A DNA stretch of 59,414 nt from JBGCDD01 sp045105075 (GTDB taxonomy: Bacteria; Pseudomonadota; Alphaproteobacteria; Rhodobacterales; Rhodobacteraceae): NCBI GenBank assembly GCA_045105075.1, contig JBGCDD010000110.1, positions 1 through 59,414 on the forward strand, in the 5' to 3' direction. Under the pieces are notes generated by a model. It had not been told where the DNA came from and did no database searches. It saw only the letters and a program-made list of their open reading frames with translations. A program made the translations under genes and the position numbers. Positions 43,992 through 53,429 of this stretch are shown piece after piece (within the stretch, counting starts at the first letter, position 1; each line of letters opens with the position of its first letter).

Positions 43992-45257
43992 GTGGAAAAC
44001 AATCGCACCTCATTTTTCAAAGCGATCGGCATCGATCTGCGCCTGCTGGGGATGCTGGGCGCCCTTGTTGTGCTGTGGATCATGTTCGATCTGATCACTG
44101 GCGGGCGGTTTTTGACGCCGCGCAACCTGTTCAATCTGTCGGTGCAGACCGCGTCAGTTGCGGTGATGGCCTGCGGGATGGTCTTTGTCATCGTCACCCG
44201 CCATATCGATTTGTCGGTTGGCTCGCTGCTGGGTTTCATCGGGATGAGCGTGGCCGCGCTGCAAGTGCATGTGTTGCCGGATTATGTCGGGCTGGGCCAC
44301 TGGTCGATCTGGATTGTTGGGCTGGTCGCCGCAGTGGCCATGGGCGCGGTGATTGGTGCCGCTCAGGGCTGGGTCATTGGCTATCTGACAGTGCCCGCGT
44401 TCATTGTGACGCTGGGCGGTTTGCTGGTTTATCGCGGCGCGATGTGGTGGGTGACGCAGGGGCAAACGGTGGCGCCGCTGGATCCGACCTTCCGGCTGAT
44501 GGGCGGCGGCGCCGATGGCACTTTGGGCGAAACGCTCAGCTGGGGATTTGGCGTGCTGGCTTCGGTCACGGCGGTGGTTTTGATCCTGGCCAGCCGGCGG
44601 CGTAAGGCGAAACATGGCTTTGCGGTCAAACCACAATGGGCCGAGGCGGTGCTGATCGCGCTGGCGTGCGGGTCGGTGCTGGGTTTCGTGTGGGTGATGA
44701 ATTCCTACAAGATCGCCAAGGGTGCGCTGCCCCGCATCGCCGAGGCGCGCGGGATCGAGATGACCGAGGGTCTGGTGTTGCACCACGGCGTTGCCATTCC
44801 GGTGATCATCTTGCTGATCGTGACGGTGGTGATGACGCTGATCTCGTCGCGCACCCGCTTTGGGCGCTATGTCTATGCCACCGGCGGCAACCCCGAGGCG
44901 GCCGAGCTTTCGGGCATCAACACCCGGCTTTTGACCGTCAAGGTCTTTGCGCTGATGGGCGCGCTGACCGGCATTTCGGCGGTGATCGCCTCCGCGCGGT
45001 TGGGCGCGGTTGATGTGGGCCTTGGCACGCTGGACGAATTGCGCGTGATTGCGGCTGCGGTGATTGGCGGCACCGCGCTTTCGGGCGGGTTTGGCACCAT
45101 CTATGGCGCGGTGATCGGCGCACTGATCATGCAATCCTTGCAATCGGGCATGGCCTCGGTCGGGGTTGACGCGCCACTGCAATCCATTGTTGTTGGCTTT
45201 GTTCTGGTGTTCGCCGTCTGGGTCGACATTGTTTACCGCCGCAAAACCGGCGCCTGA
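43992..45257 (+). CDS. xylH: D-xylose ABC transporter permease
   Basis: A 421-residue inner-membrane permease with about 10 or more hydrophobic helices. The start is GTG at 43992 behind AAGGGAGCC, giving MENNRTSFFKAIGIDLR; the open frame runs 32 codons upstream over the intercistronic region. The family signature near the C-terminus, YATGGNPEAAELSGIN followed by GTLDELRVIAAAVIGGTALSGG, is the ATPase-docking and RbsC/XylH block. It is longer than RbsC (about 320), as usual for XylH, because of extra sequence between about 190 and 250. It works with XylF and XylG. Confidence 0.93.
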   Translation: MENNRTSFFKAIGIDLRLLGMLGALVVLWIMFDLITGGRFLTPRNLFNLSVQTASVAVMACGMVFVIVTRHIDLSVGSLLGFIGMSVAALQVHVLPDYVGLGHWSIWIVGLVAAVAMGAVIGAAQGWVIGYLTVPAFIVTLGGLLVYRGAMWWVTQGQTVAPLDPTFRLMGGGADGTLGETLSWGFGVLASVTAVVLILASRRRKAKHGFAVKPQWAEAVLIALACGSVLGFVWVMNSYKIAKGALPRIAEARGIEMTEGLVLHHGVAIPVIILLIVTVVMTLISSRTRFGRYVYATGGNPEAAELSGINTRLLTVKVFALMGALTGISAVIASARLGAVDVGLGTLDELRVIAAAVIGGTALSGGFGTIYGAVIGALIMQSLQSGMASVGVDAPLQSIVVGFVLVFAVWVDIVYRRKTGA

Positions 45258-45270
45258 AGGGACAGTTGAT

Positions 45271-46038
45271 ATGAGCACGCAAACCCCTCTTGTCGAACTG
45301 AAAAACATGCGGATTTCATTTGGCGGCATCCATGCTGTTGATGATGTGTCGGTTGATCTGTACCCGGGCGAAGTTGTCGGTCTGCTGGGGCACAATGGCG
45401 CTGGCAAATCCACTCTGATCAAAATGCTTTCGGGCGCGTATGGTGCGGACTCAGGCGAGATTTTCATCAACGGGGACAAGGTCACAATCAACAACCCGCG
45501 CGATGCGCGCAGCCACAACATTGAAACCATTTACCAAACCCTGGCGCTGGCCGACAACCTGGATGCGGCCAGCAACCTGTTTCTGGGGCGCGAGCTGGTG
45601 ACGCCGCTTGGCATGGTTGATGACGACGCGATGGAGGCTGAAACCCGCAAGATCATGGGTCGGCTGAACCCCAATTTCCAGAAATTTTCCGAACCCGTAT
45701 CGGCTTTGTCGGGCGGTCAGCGTCAATCGGTGGCGATCGCGCGGGCGGTTTATTTCAACGCGCGCATCCTGATCATGGACGAACCCACCGCCGCGCTTGG
45801 GCCGCATGAAACCCAGATGGTGTCGGAGCTGATCACGCAGCTCAAGGCCGACGGCATCGGCATCTTTCTGATCAGCCACGACATTCACGATGTCATGACC
45901 CTGTGCGACCGCGCCAGTGTGATGAAAAACGGCAAGCTTGTGGGAACGGTCGACGTCAAGGATGTGACCGATGATGACCTGTTGGGCATGATCATTCTGG
46001 GCAAACACCCCCACGCCAAGGCCGCCCAACCGGCATGA
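45271..46038 (+). CDS. xylG: Sugar ABC transporter ATP-binding protein, single-domain XylG type
   Basis: A 255-residue cytoplasmic ATPase for the XylF-XylH importer, with Walker A GHNGAGKST, signature LSGGQRQSV, Walker B ILIMDEPTAALG and switch ISHD. E. coli XylG carries two ATPase domains in about 510 residues; here there is only one, so it must act as a homodimer, as in many alphaproteobacterial glucose/xylose importers. The ATG at 45271 lies 13 bases after xylH. The stop overlaps the glucokinase start (ATGA). Confidence 0.92.
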   Translation: MSTQTPLVELKNMRISFGGIHAVDDVSVDLYPGEVVGLLGHNGAGKSTLIKMLSGAYGADSGEIFINGDKVTINNPRDARSHNIETIYQTLALADNLDAASNLFLGRELVTPLGMVDDDAMEAETRKIMGRLNPNFQKFSEPVSALSGGQRQSVAIARAVYFNARILIMDEPTAALGPHETQMVSELITQLKADGIGIFLISHDIHDVMTLCDRASVMKNGKLVGTVDVKDVTDDDLLGMIILGKHPHAKAAQPA

Positions 46039-46964
46039 CCCGACTGGTGGCGGATATCGGGGGCACCAACACGCGGCTGGCCTTGGTGGATGACACCGGC
46101 GCGCTGCACGCTCAGATGCGCCTGGCCAATGACGATTTCGACGGCATCAAAGCGGTGTTGCAGCACTTCACAGCCCACCATCCCGCCCGGATCAACGCCG
46201 CGTGTCTGGCCATCGCCGGGCCGGTCGCCGGCACCCGCGCGCAATTGACCAATCGGGGCTGGTCCTTTGACAGGGCGTCGCTGTCGGAACAGCTTGGCGG
46301 GGCGAAACTGCGTTTTGTCAACGATCTGGCGGCGCTGGGCTATGCGCTGCCCAGTCTGAACGCCGCGCAGGTCCAGGCCTTTGGTGCGCGCTGCGATACG
46401 GACGCGTTGAACGATCAGGCGCTGGTGGTGGGCGTTGGCACAGGCTTTAACATCTGCCTTGTCAAAGGCGATCCGGTCGCTCCTGCGGTCATCGAGGCCG
46501 AGCTGGGCCATGCCAGTCTGCCCGCCTGTGTCGCCGATGCGCTGGGTGACATTATCGGCGCGCGCACCCGCGCTTTTCCCACCATCGAAGACCTGTTTTC
46601 CGGGCGTGGTTTGACCCGGCTTGATGCGATGGTGACCGGTGAACAAGGGCGCGACGGGGCCGACATGCTGCGCGCCTACGGCGAGGGCGCGCCGGTTGCG
46701 GCGGTTGATCACGTCGCCCAGCTGTTGGGTCTGATGGCGCGCCAACTGGTCTTTGCCTATCGCCCGGCGCGCGGCATTTTCTTTGCTGGCAGCGTGGCGC
46801 GCGGTGTGCTGGGATCGCAGGCGCAGAGCGCCTTTTTGCGCGCCTTTGCCACCCCCGGCGCTTTTGCAGATCTGATTGCGGCAACGCCGCTGAACGTGAT
46901 CACAGATGACGCAGCCGCTCTGACCGGTGCCGCGCGTGTTGTGGCCGCGATGATGAAGGCCTAA
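46035..46964 (+). CDS. glk: Glucokinase (Glk family, non-ROK)
   Basis: A 309-residue cytoplasmic kinase that makes glucose 6-phosphate. It begins with the ATP phosphate loop ADIGGTNTRLALV and has FVNDLAALGYALP with the catalytic aspartate, GVGTGFNICLV and EAELGHASLP with the sugar-binding glutamate and histidine. Length and motifs match E. coli-type Glk. Coupling to xylG by ATGA implies the importer also brings in glucose, or that glucose is handled under the same control. It ends 3 bases before the convergent tamB stop, with no room for a separate terminator. Confidence 0.9.
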   Translation: MTRLVADIGGTNTRLALVDDTGALHAQMRLANDDFDGIKAVLQHFTAHHPARINAACLAIAGPVAGTRAQLTNRGWSFDRASLSEQLGGAKLRFVNDLAALGYALPSLNAAQVQAFGARCDTDALNDQALVVGVGTGFNICLVKGDPVAPAVIEAELGHASLPACVADALGDIIGARTRAFPTIEDLFSGRGLTRLDAMVTGEQGRDGADMLRAYGEGAPVAAVDHVAQLLGLMARQLVFAYRPARGIFFAGSVARGVLGSQAQSAFLRAFATPGAFADLIAATPLNVITDDAAALTGAARVVAAMMKA

Positions 46965-46967
46965 GCC

Positions 46968-49900
46968 TCAGTAATCACGCTGGAAAAACAACCCTAACCC
47001 GGTCTCGCCACTGTCATCGACAGACCCTTTCAGGGTCAGATTGTCGGTCACATCAAGGTTCAGGTTCAGTTGCGATTCACCCCGGCTGTTGATCGTTACA
47101 TCGGTGTAAACGCCCTCGGCCAGATAGGTGCCGACGCCCAGTTGCGCATTGCCATCCGCATCGGTGCCCAGATCCAGCGAATCCACACCCAGATTTTCGC
47201 GCAACCGCGTTGTTGCACCGCCGCCATTGCCGTTCAGCGTTGCCAATTGCGAGGCCAGCTGCGCGATGCGCAAGGGCGACAGATCGGCAAAGGTCTCCCC
47301 AAACAACAACAATGCCAGCGCTTCTTCGGTCGGGCGCTCGGGCGAGGCGGTCACATCAATGCGGGGGCCCGACAGCGGGCCGGAAATGGTCACAGTGGCT
47401 TCGCCTTCGGACGTGGCGGTTGAGGCGCTGAAGTCCACATAAGGGTCAAGCTGGCCAATCAGCGTCACCCGCCCTTCATCCAGGCTGAGCCGTTTGCCGA
47501 GCAGATCAAGCGTGCCACGTATCAGCGAGATTTGCCCCGAGGGCACAACATTGGCCGAGGTGCCGCGCACCGTGATCGCGCCGCCCAGTTCGGCCTGCAA
47601 CCCGCGCCCGCGCGCAAAGACGCGGTTCTGCGCGATCAGCTCCAGATCAAGGCCAATCACCGGCCCGCTGCCACCGCCCGATGCGGTTTCGATCAGCCCG
47701 GCATAGGACCGGGTGCGGCGCACCGCGCGCGGCTCGTTGATGTGGCGGATGTTGGGGATTGGCGCGGCCGACAGCGACCCGGACGCCGAGGCGAGGTTGA
47801 ACTCGGTCTCGCCAAACACGATGCGCCCGGACAGGTTGGGCGTGCTGGCCAATGGTCCCGCCAGCACAAGGCTGCCATTGGCGCTGGAATTGAAACTGAT
47901 GTTGTCGGTCAAAACGATGCCGGACAATTCGGTGTTCAGCGTGCCGCGAAACGGCGGGCTCAGCTCGACCGGGCCGCGCACCTGGAAGCGCCCGCCATCT
48001 TGCGGCGCGCCGGTGACAGCGACCTGCGCGGCGCCATTGGCCAACGTGATCGTGGCCGACAGGTCGTTGATGGTCTGGGCCAGGGCGGGCAGGGCAAAAC
48101 GCGCGCCCGAGGTTGTGATGGTGCCGCTCAGCGCATCCAGTCCCAGCGCGCCGCGCACCGCCAGATCGAAATTGGCCAAACCACTGATCGAATTGGGTGC
48201 CAGAATGCGGTTGCCCAGGCCCAAAGGCGCGCGCCCCGAAATATCCAGATTGGCGCGATCAAAGCTTTCGGACAGGCTGCCCGACAATTGCGCCGCGCTG
48301 CCGCCGGGGCCGGTGGCCTGGGTCGCGATCTGCCATTGTGCGGCGGCGCGTTTCGCCGTGCCCTTGGCGCTGAGCGTGCCGGAAATGTCGCCGGCCAGCC
48401 GCTCGATCCGGGCCAGTTGCGCATCATATCGTGCGTCAATGTCCTGAGACTTTTCGTCAAAACGGACATCAAATGTGCCGCTGACCCCGGCGTCCCCACT
48501 GGCCTGCGCCTTGGCTTGCCAGCTTTCAGCACGTCGCGTGACGCGCCCCTCGGCCGCCACCGAGCCAGCCAGTTGCGGCACAAAGCGCGCCAATTGGGCC
48601 AATGCGGCGGTGTAATCGACAGCCAAATCGCCCGAGACCGTGTCAAATTCAGCGCTGACATCACCCGAAACCCCAGCGCTGCCGGAGGCTTTGGCGCGTG
48701 CACGCAACTGATCGTCCTTCAGCTCGGCGCGCCCTTGCGCCCGGATCGAGCCCGGCAGTTGCGCGACGAACTTGGCCAGATCTGCCAGCGCCGCGTCATA
48801 ATCAACGGTGATATCGCCTTGGTCCATTTGGTATTCTGCGCTGATGTCGCCCGACACACCGGCACTGCCTGCGGCTTTCACATCGGCGGTTAACACATCG
48901 TTGCTGAGCTGCGCGCGGCCCTTGGCGGTAACCGAGCCGCGCAGTTGCGGCACGAATTTGGCCAGATTTGCCAGCGCGGCATCGTAGTTGAGCACCAGAT
49001 CACCCGAAACGGTCTGGTATTGCGCGTTGATATCGCCGGACACACCGGCGCTGCCTGTGGCTTTGGCACTGGCAACCACCTGCTCATCGGCCAGTGTGGC
49101 GCGGCCTTTGGCGACGACGCTGCCGGGCAGTTGCGGCACAAAACGCGCCAGATCCGCGAGAATCACATCATAATCGAGCTGCGCATTGCCGGTTTCGATG
49201 TTCATATCGCCCAGCACCTCGGCGGCGATCCCGGCAACACCGCTGGTGCGGGCCGATACGGTGACTTGCGCGTCGGCCTTTTTCAGATTGCCCTGCGCCA
49301 GCAAGGTGCCATCGAGTTGCGGCACAAAGCGCGACAGTTGTGAAAACTGCGCGTCAAAGTCGAAATCCAGATCGCCCGTGGTCTCGTTGGCGCTGCCGTC
49401 CAAAGTGGCGTTCAATCCAGCCTCGGCCACGGTATCGCTGGTGATCTGCCAGATGCCATCGCGTCGCTGCGCCCGGCCGTTGGCGGTGAAACGCCCGGGC
49501 AGTTGTTCGACGTAGCGGGCCAATTCGGCCAATTCAGCGTCAAATGTCACATCCGCCGCGCCGTCAGCCTCTTGCCGTCCGCGCAGATCAACCTGCGCAC
49601 CTGCGGGCGCGCGCAAACGCACGGATCCGGCCAATGCGCCGTTGTCCTGGGTGACATCGCCACTCAGGGTCACCGGCCCCGGGATCGACGGCACGACGCG
49701 GCCCAGATCATCCAGTTCCGCCTGAAACGTCAGGGCGGTGCCGGTGCTTTCAACCGTGCCACTGGCGCTGGCGCTGAGCGCGGTGCCATCGATGGTCAGC
49801 TGTTCCAGCTGCGTGCCGGCCTCGTTGCGCCGCGCGATCAGGCTCACGGTGCTGGCGCCGGTGATCAGCGGGTCAATTTGCGCGATTCCGGTGGCCAGAT

Positions 49901-51482
49901 CCTGCGCTTCGGCCATTAGGGTCAGGTCAAACGCGCCGCTCAACGGCGCGCCGGTGCCGCTCAGGCTGGCGGTGGTGCGTCCGGCCAGATCAAGCCCGGC
50001 CAAAGGACCAAAGCGCGACAGATCGGTGGCGGAAACCTCGGCCTGTCCCGCCATCGCCAGCGCACTGTCGAGCCCGGAAATCTGTCCGGTCAGGGTTGCG
50101 CTGTAATCGCTGCCCGCAAGGGCGACATCGGCCAGCGCGAGCCGGCCGTCCGACCAGTCAAACCCACCGTTCAGCGTGATCGCATCGCCAACAGCGCCGG
50201 CCAGTTTGGCGTCGTCAAAGGCCAGCCCGGCCAGTGCGGCGTCGATCTGCCCTGCCAGACGCGTGCCGGCTTGCTGATCCAGGGTGCCGGTGGCGCGTAG
50301 CGTCGCCTGCGCCAGGGTCAGATCGGGGCGGTCCAGCCCGGTGATGTTGGTGTTCAGCGCCCAACGTCCGCCTTGTGCCCCGTCCAGCGTCAGATCCAGA
50401 GTGGCCTCGTCCAGCCGCGTCTGCGCACCGGTCAGAGGCAACAGCACCGCAGCGCCATCGCGGGCTCTGACACGGCCCTGAACCGCGACTTTTGCCAAGG
50501 CGCCATCAGCGTTTGTGGCCAGTGACCCGCTCAGTTGCAGGGCGTTTGATTTTAGTGAAAAGTCAGGAATATCAACGCCTTGCTCACCGGTTTGACCCGA
50601 CAGCTGAAGCCGTGTGTCCGTGCCGAAAAAGCTGCGATATTCGGGGGCCAAAAGCGGTTGTACATCGCCGCCCAAGGTGGCTTGAAACGCGGTGGCCTGA
50701 TCGGTTTCGCGCAAGGTGACCTGCCCGGTCAAACGGTCGGTGCCTTCGGTGGCCAATTGCAGATCGGCGGTGAAATCCGCCACTGGCCCGGTGCCCACTG
50801 CGCTGAGCCGCAGCGACGGACGCCCCGGCAGGCCCAGCGTGTTGGACACCAACCCATTTGCCGCCTCGGCCAGTACCAGATCAAGCGTGATCATATCGGT
50901 TTCATTGGCAAAACCCGCGACCAGATCGAAGCGGTCGCTGGGCCGATCCAGCCGGCTTGCCGCAAGTGTCGCGGCCAGTTCGCCGTCTGCAAGGGTGATG
51001 GCGCCCGACAGGGTCAACTCGGCGGCGACGCCCACCAAAGCCTCGCCCAATTCCAACGTGTCGACGGCCAATTCGCCAATGTCGATGGACACCGGCAACT
51101 CGGGCAGTTTGAAGGGCTGCGCCTCGGGGCTGGGCAATTCGGGATCGCTGGGCACCGGCGTTGGCGCGCGCGCCAGAATGATCGTGTCGGCGCGCAGGGT
51201 GTTGACCTGAAACTGCCCGCGCAACAAGGCCAGACGGTTCCAGTCGAGCACCGCACCGCGAATGGTCAGCCAGACGCCGTCGTCATCGGACACTGTGATC
51301 TGCTCGATGCTGGCGCGCGCGCTCAGCGCCCCGCTCAGGCCGGTCACATCAATCGTGCGGCTGTCGCCCGACAACGTATCTTCGAGCAGGTCAACCAGCA
51401 AACCGCCCGCTTCGTCACTGTCTTGCGCTAGCGTCGGGGTGGTCAGTGACACCACCAGTAATACTGCCCAAACCCGTCTCAA
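46968..51482 (-). CDS. tamB: Translocation and assembly module protein TamB with tandem repeats
   Basis: A 1504-residue periplasm-spanning protein, anchored by an N-terminal signal/anchor (about 1-19, RVWAVLLVVSLTTPTLA), that works with TamA in outer-membrane protein assembly and phospholipid transport. The C-terminal 350 residues hold the conserved TamB (DUF490) domain and end with FFQRDY, the aromatic C-terminus expected for contact with the outer-membrane partner. The middle, about residues 640-1080, has some seven repeats of 62 residues built around DYDAALADLAKFVPQLPGS. The start overlaps the tamA stop (ATGA). It is longer than E. coli TamB (1259), partly because of the repeats. Confidence 0.9.
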   Translation of the reverse strand: MRRVWAVLLVVSLTTPTLAQDSDEAGGLLVDLLEDTLSGDSRTIDVTGLSGALSARASIEQITVSDDDGVWLTIRGAVLDWNRLALLRGQFQVNTLRADTIILARAPTPVPSDPELPSPEAQPFKLPELPVSIDIGELAVDTLELGEALVGVAAELTLSGAITLADGELAATLAASRLDRPSDRFDLVAGFANETDMITLDLVLAEAANGLVSNTLGLPGRPSLRLSAVGTGPVADFTADLQLATEGTDRLTGQVTLRETDQATAFQATLGGDVQPLLAPEYRSFFGTDTRLQLSGQTGEQGVDIPDFSLKSNALQLSGSLATNADGALAKVAVQGRVRARDGAAVLLPLTGAQTRLDEATLDLTLDGAQGGRWALNTNITGLDRPDLTLAQATLRATGTLDQQAGTRLAGQIDAALAGLAFDDAKLAGAVGDAITLNGGFDWSDGRLALADVALAGSDYSATLTGQISGLDSALAMAGQAEVSATDLSRFGPLAGLDLAGRTTASLSGTGAPLSGAFDLTLMAEAQDLATGIAQIDPLITGASTVSLIARRNEAGTQLEQLTIDGTALSASASGTVESTGTALTFQAELDDLGRVVPSIPGPVTLSGDVTQDNGALAGSVRLRAPAGAQVDLRGRQEADGAADVTFDAELAELARYVEQLPGRFTANGRAQRRDGIWQITSDTVAEAGLNATLDGSANETTGDLDFDFDAQFSQLSRFVPQLDGTLLAQGNLKKADAQVTVSARTSGVAGIAAEVLGDMNIETGNAQLDYDVILADLARFVPQLPGSVVAKGRATLADEQVVASAKATGSAGVSGDINAQYQTVSGDLVLNYDAALANLAKFVPQLRGSVTAKGRAQLSNDVLTADVKAAGSAGVSGDISAEYQMDQGDITVDYDAALADLAKFVAQLPGSIRAQGRAELKDDQLRARAKASGSAGVSGDVSAEFDTVSGDLAVDYTAALAQLARFVPQLAGSVAAEGRVTRRAESWQAKAQASGDAGVSGTFDVRFDEKSQDIDARYDAQLARIERLAGDISGTLSAKGTAKRAAAQWQIATQATGPGGSAAQLSGSLSESFDRANLDISGRAPLGLGNRILAPNSISGLANFDLAVRGALGLDALSGTITTSGARFALPALAQTINDLSATITLANGAAQVAVTGAPQDGGRFQVRGPVELSPPFRGTLNTELSGIVLTDNISFNSSANGSLVLAGPLASTPNLSGRIVFGETEFNLASASGSLSAAPIPNIRHINEPRAVRRTRSYAGLIETASGGGSGPVIGLDLELIAQNRVFARGRGLQAELGGAITVRGTSANVVPSGQISLIRGTLDLLGKRLSLDEGRVTLIGQLDPYVDFSASTATSEGEATVTISGPLSGPRIDVTASPERPTEEALALLLFGETFADLSPLRIAQLASQLATLNGNGGGATTRLRENLGVDSLDLGTDADGNAQLGVGTYLAEGVYTDVTINSRGESQLNLNLDVTDNLTLKGSVDDSGETGLGLFFQRDY
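48250..49560 (-). repeat. About seven tandem 186-base (62-residue) repeats inside tamB
   Basis: Successive units carry AELARYVEQLPG, SQLSRFVPQLDG, ADLARFVPQLPG, ANLAKFVPQLRG, ADLAKFVAQLPG, AQLARFVPQLAG and the diverged ARIERLAGDISG, each followed by an AKGRA-type strand and a SAGVSGD-type strand at fixed spacing. The central four units are most alike, which points to recent duplication. Each unit would add several strands to the lipid-carrying beta groove. Confidence 0.8.
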
Positions 51483-53365
51483 AACGCTTGTCCGATCCCA
51501 ATGTAAAACTGCAACCCGTCGCCTGTGTTGCCATCTACAGGCAGCGCTAGATCAAGGCGGATTGGACCAAAGCCGTCGATGTTATAGCGCAGGCCAAAGC
51601 CGGCACCGGAATGGCGATCCGACGCTGAAGTGACAAAATTCGCGTCCTCAACTGCGCCAAAATCATAAAACCCGACCAGCGAAATCCGCTGGGTAACGCG
51701 CGCGCGCAGCTCGGCGGAGGCATTGATCATTGCGCGCCCGCCGGCGGTGTTGGTGCCAACCGGAATGCCCAGCGACTGATAGGGTTGGCCGCGCACGGTG
51801 CCGGCCCCGCCCGAGTAAAACAGCAAGTCGGGCGAGATGTCCGACAGGCTCGCGCCCAACACCGAGCCCAATTGCAACCGCCCGGCCAGCACCAGCGAGC
51901 CCGAGGATGTCAGGCTGAGATAGGCGCGCGCATCGATCGATGCCCCGAGGCCCGAGGCATTGCGTCCGAACCCGGTGAACGGCGTCAGCGTGGCTTCGGC
52001 AAAGGCGCCGCGGGTCGGGTTGGCGCGATCATCACGCCGGTCAAACTGGGCGCGCATCGGCAGCGACACCAACGCAAAGCGACGGCTGCCAAAGGCATCG
52101 CTGGCATTGGCAATGCTGGCGGTCAGCGCCGCCTCGGCAAAGCGATATTGTGAGCTGACACGTCGGATGCCAATGCCGATCAGAGCCCGGTCCATATTGT
52201 AGTGAGGCCGCTCGATCCGTTCGATTTCACCCAGATAAAACAGGTTGTTGTCGCCCCCCAGACGCGCTGGGCGGTCCAGCCGCACCGAGAACAGACCGTC
52301 GATTTCCTGATCGCCACCGATGTTGCGCACACGCCCTTCAATGCGCAGCCGCTCGGCGGCGCGAAACAGGTTGCGGTGGATCCAGATGGCCGACAGATCG
52401 AGCCCGGTGCGCGATGAAATTTCGGCGCCAAATGTGATGCGGCGGGGCAATTGGTCTTCGACGGCCACCTGAAAATCAAGCGATCCGTCGGGGTTGGGCT
52501 GGTCGGCTTCGGTGATCGCCACCGAGGTAAAGGCGCCAGTGCGGCGCAATCGCGCGCCGGCTTTTTGCACTTTGGCGGGGCTGAAAATCTCGCCGCTTGG
52601 CAGGGCAGCGATGCGTTGAATGGCGGGTGCGCGCACGCCGCTGGGGCTGGTGACGCGCAGCGTGCCAAAGGTCAGACGTGGCCCCGGCACCAGGGTGATA
52701 TCGGCGTTCAGTTCGCTGTTGGCGTGGTTGACCGAAATGTCTTGAGCGCCCACCGCCACCTTGGCATGGCCGCCATCGCGCCAGGCTTCGCGCCCGGCGG
52801 CTGTGGCATCGCGGATCAGCCCGGTGGTGGCCAATGCGCCGCTGGCAAATTCCTCGGGCAGGGTGGTTTGCGTCGGCAGTGGCGCCACCCGCGCCGTGCC
52901 AAAGCGAAAGGCCGGCCCCGGCGTGACATCGATGCGCACCGCGTTGACCTGGCTGGGCGGAGTGATCAGCGGAATCTGCGCGGCCTCGCGCCCATCCAGC
53001 GTGATGCGCACCACCGGGCTGAAATAGCCCTGATCATAGAGCACCTGCACCAATGTCCGGTAATCAGACAACGCTGCGGCCAGAACTTCTTGGGGGCTAG
53101 TGCGCCCGGTGTTTTTGGCGCCGAACACCGCCGAAGCGCCGCGCAAGATGTCGTCAATTTCGTCCGGCGCGCTGAGGCTGACATCGAGCGCGTGCACAGG
53201 GGCTGTCATCACCGCCAAAGCGACGGCGCTGGCGCGCAACGGGATCCGGGAAAACAAAGAAAACAAAACGAGATATCGCCCCGATATGACTAGATGTGGT
53301 CTTGTTATCACGGCTGAACACAAGATAGAATCCGCAAAGCGCAGGTTAGGCGGGGTTTGGAGCAT
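51479..53365 (-). CDS. tamA: Autotransporter/translocation assembly outer-membrane protein TamA (Omp85 family)
   Basis: An outer-membrane protein with N-terminal POTRA domains (about 70-300) and a C-terminal 16-strand barrel (about 310-628), the partner of TamB. VRGQPYQSLG is the conserved barrel-lumen loop motif of Omp85 proteins, and the final strand ends in GIGQAF. The start is uncertain. ATG at 53365 gives 628 residues, but a recognisable signal peptide (IPLRASAVALAVMTAPVHA) begins about 40 residues later, so an internal TTG near 53266 may be the real start. The stop overlaps tamB. It is divergent from the LysR gene. Confidence 0.9.
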   Translation of the reverse strand: MLQTPPNLRFADSILCSAVITRPHLVISGRYLVLFSLFSRIPLRASAVALAVMTAPVHALDVSLSAPDEIDDILRGASAVFGAKNTGRTSPQEVLAAALSDYRTLVQVLYDQGYFSPVVRITLDGREAAQIPLITPPSQVNAVRIDVTPGPAFRFGTARVAPLPTQTTLPEEFASGALATTGLIRDATAAGREAWRDGGHAKVAVGAQDISVNHANSELNADITLVPGPRLTFGTLRVTSPSGVRAPAIQRIAALPSGEIFSPAKVQKAGARLRRTGAFTSVAITEADQPNPDGSLDFQVAVEDQLPRRITFGAEISSRTGLDLSAIWIHRNLFRAAERLRIEGRVRNIGGDQEIDGLFSVRLDRPARLGGDNNLFYLGEIERIERPHYNMDRALIGIGIRRVSSQYRFAEAALTASIANASDAFGSRRFALVSLPMRAQFDRRDDRANPTRGAFAEATLTPFTGFGRNASGLGASIDARAYLSLTSSGSLVLAGRLQLGSVLGASLSDISPDLLFYSGGAGTVRGQPYQSLGIPVGTNTAGGRAMINASAELRARVTQRISLVGFYDFGAVEDANFVTSASDRHSGAGFGLRYNIDGFGPIRLDLALPVDGNTGDGLQFYIGIGQAF

Positions 53366-53367
53366 CA

Positions 53368-53401
53368 CTCTTTTGTTTTCCCGCTGTTTTTGCTAAAAGA
53401 G
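53368..53401. promoter_or_regulatory. Inverted repeat CTCTTTT / AAAAGAG between tamA and the LysR gene
   Basis: Perfect 7-base arms (53368-53374 and 53395-53401) separated by 20 bases, in the short divergent region before the LysR start. Position and A+T content fit an autoregulatory site, although the arms lack the classic T-N11-A spacing. Confidence 0.35.
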
Positions 53402-53429
53402 CGGCGCGATTGTCAAAAATCCCGGAATA

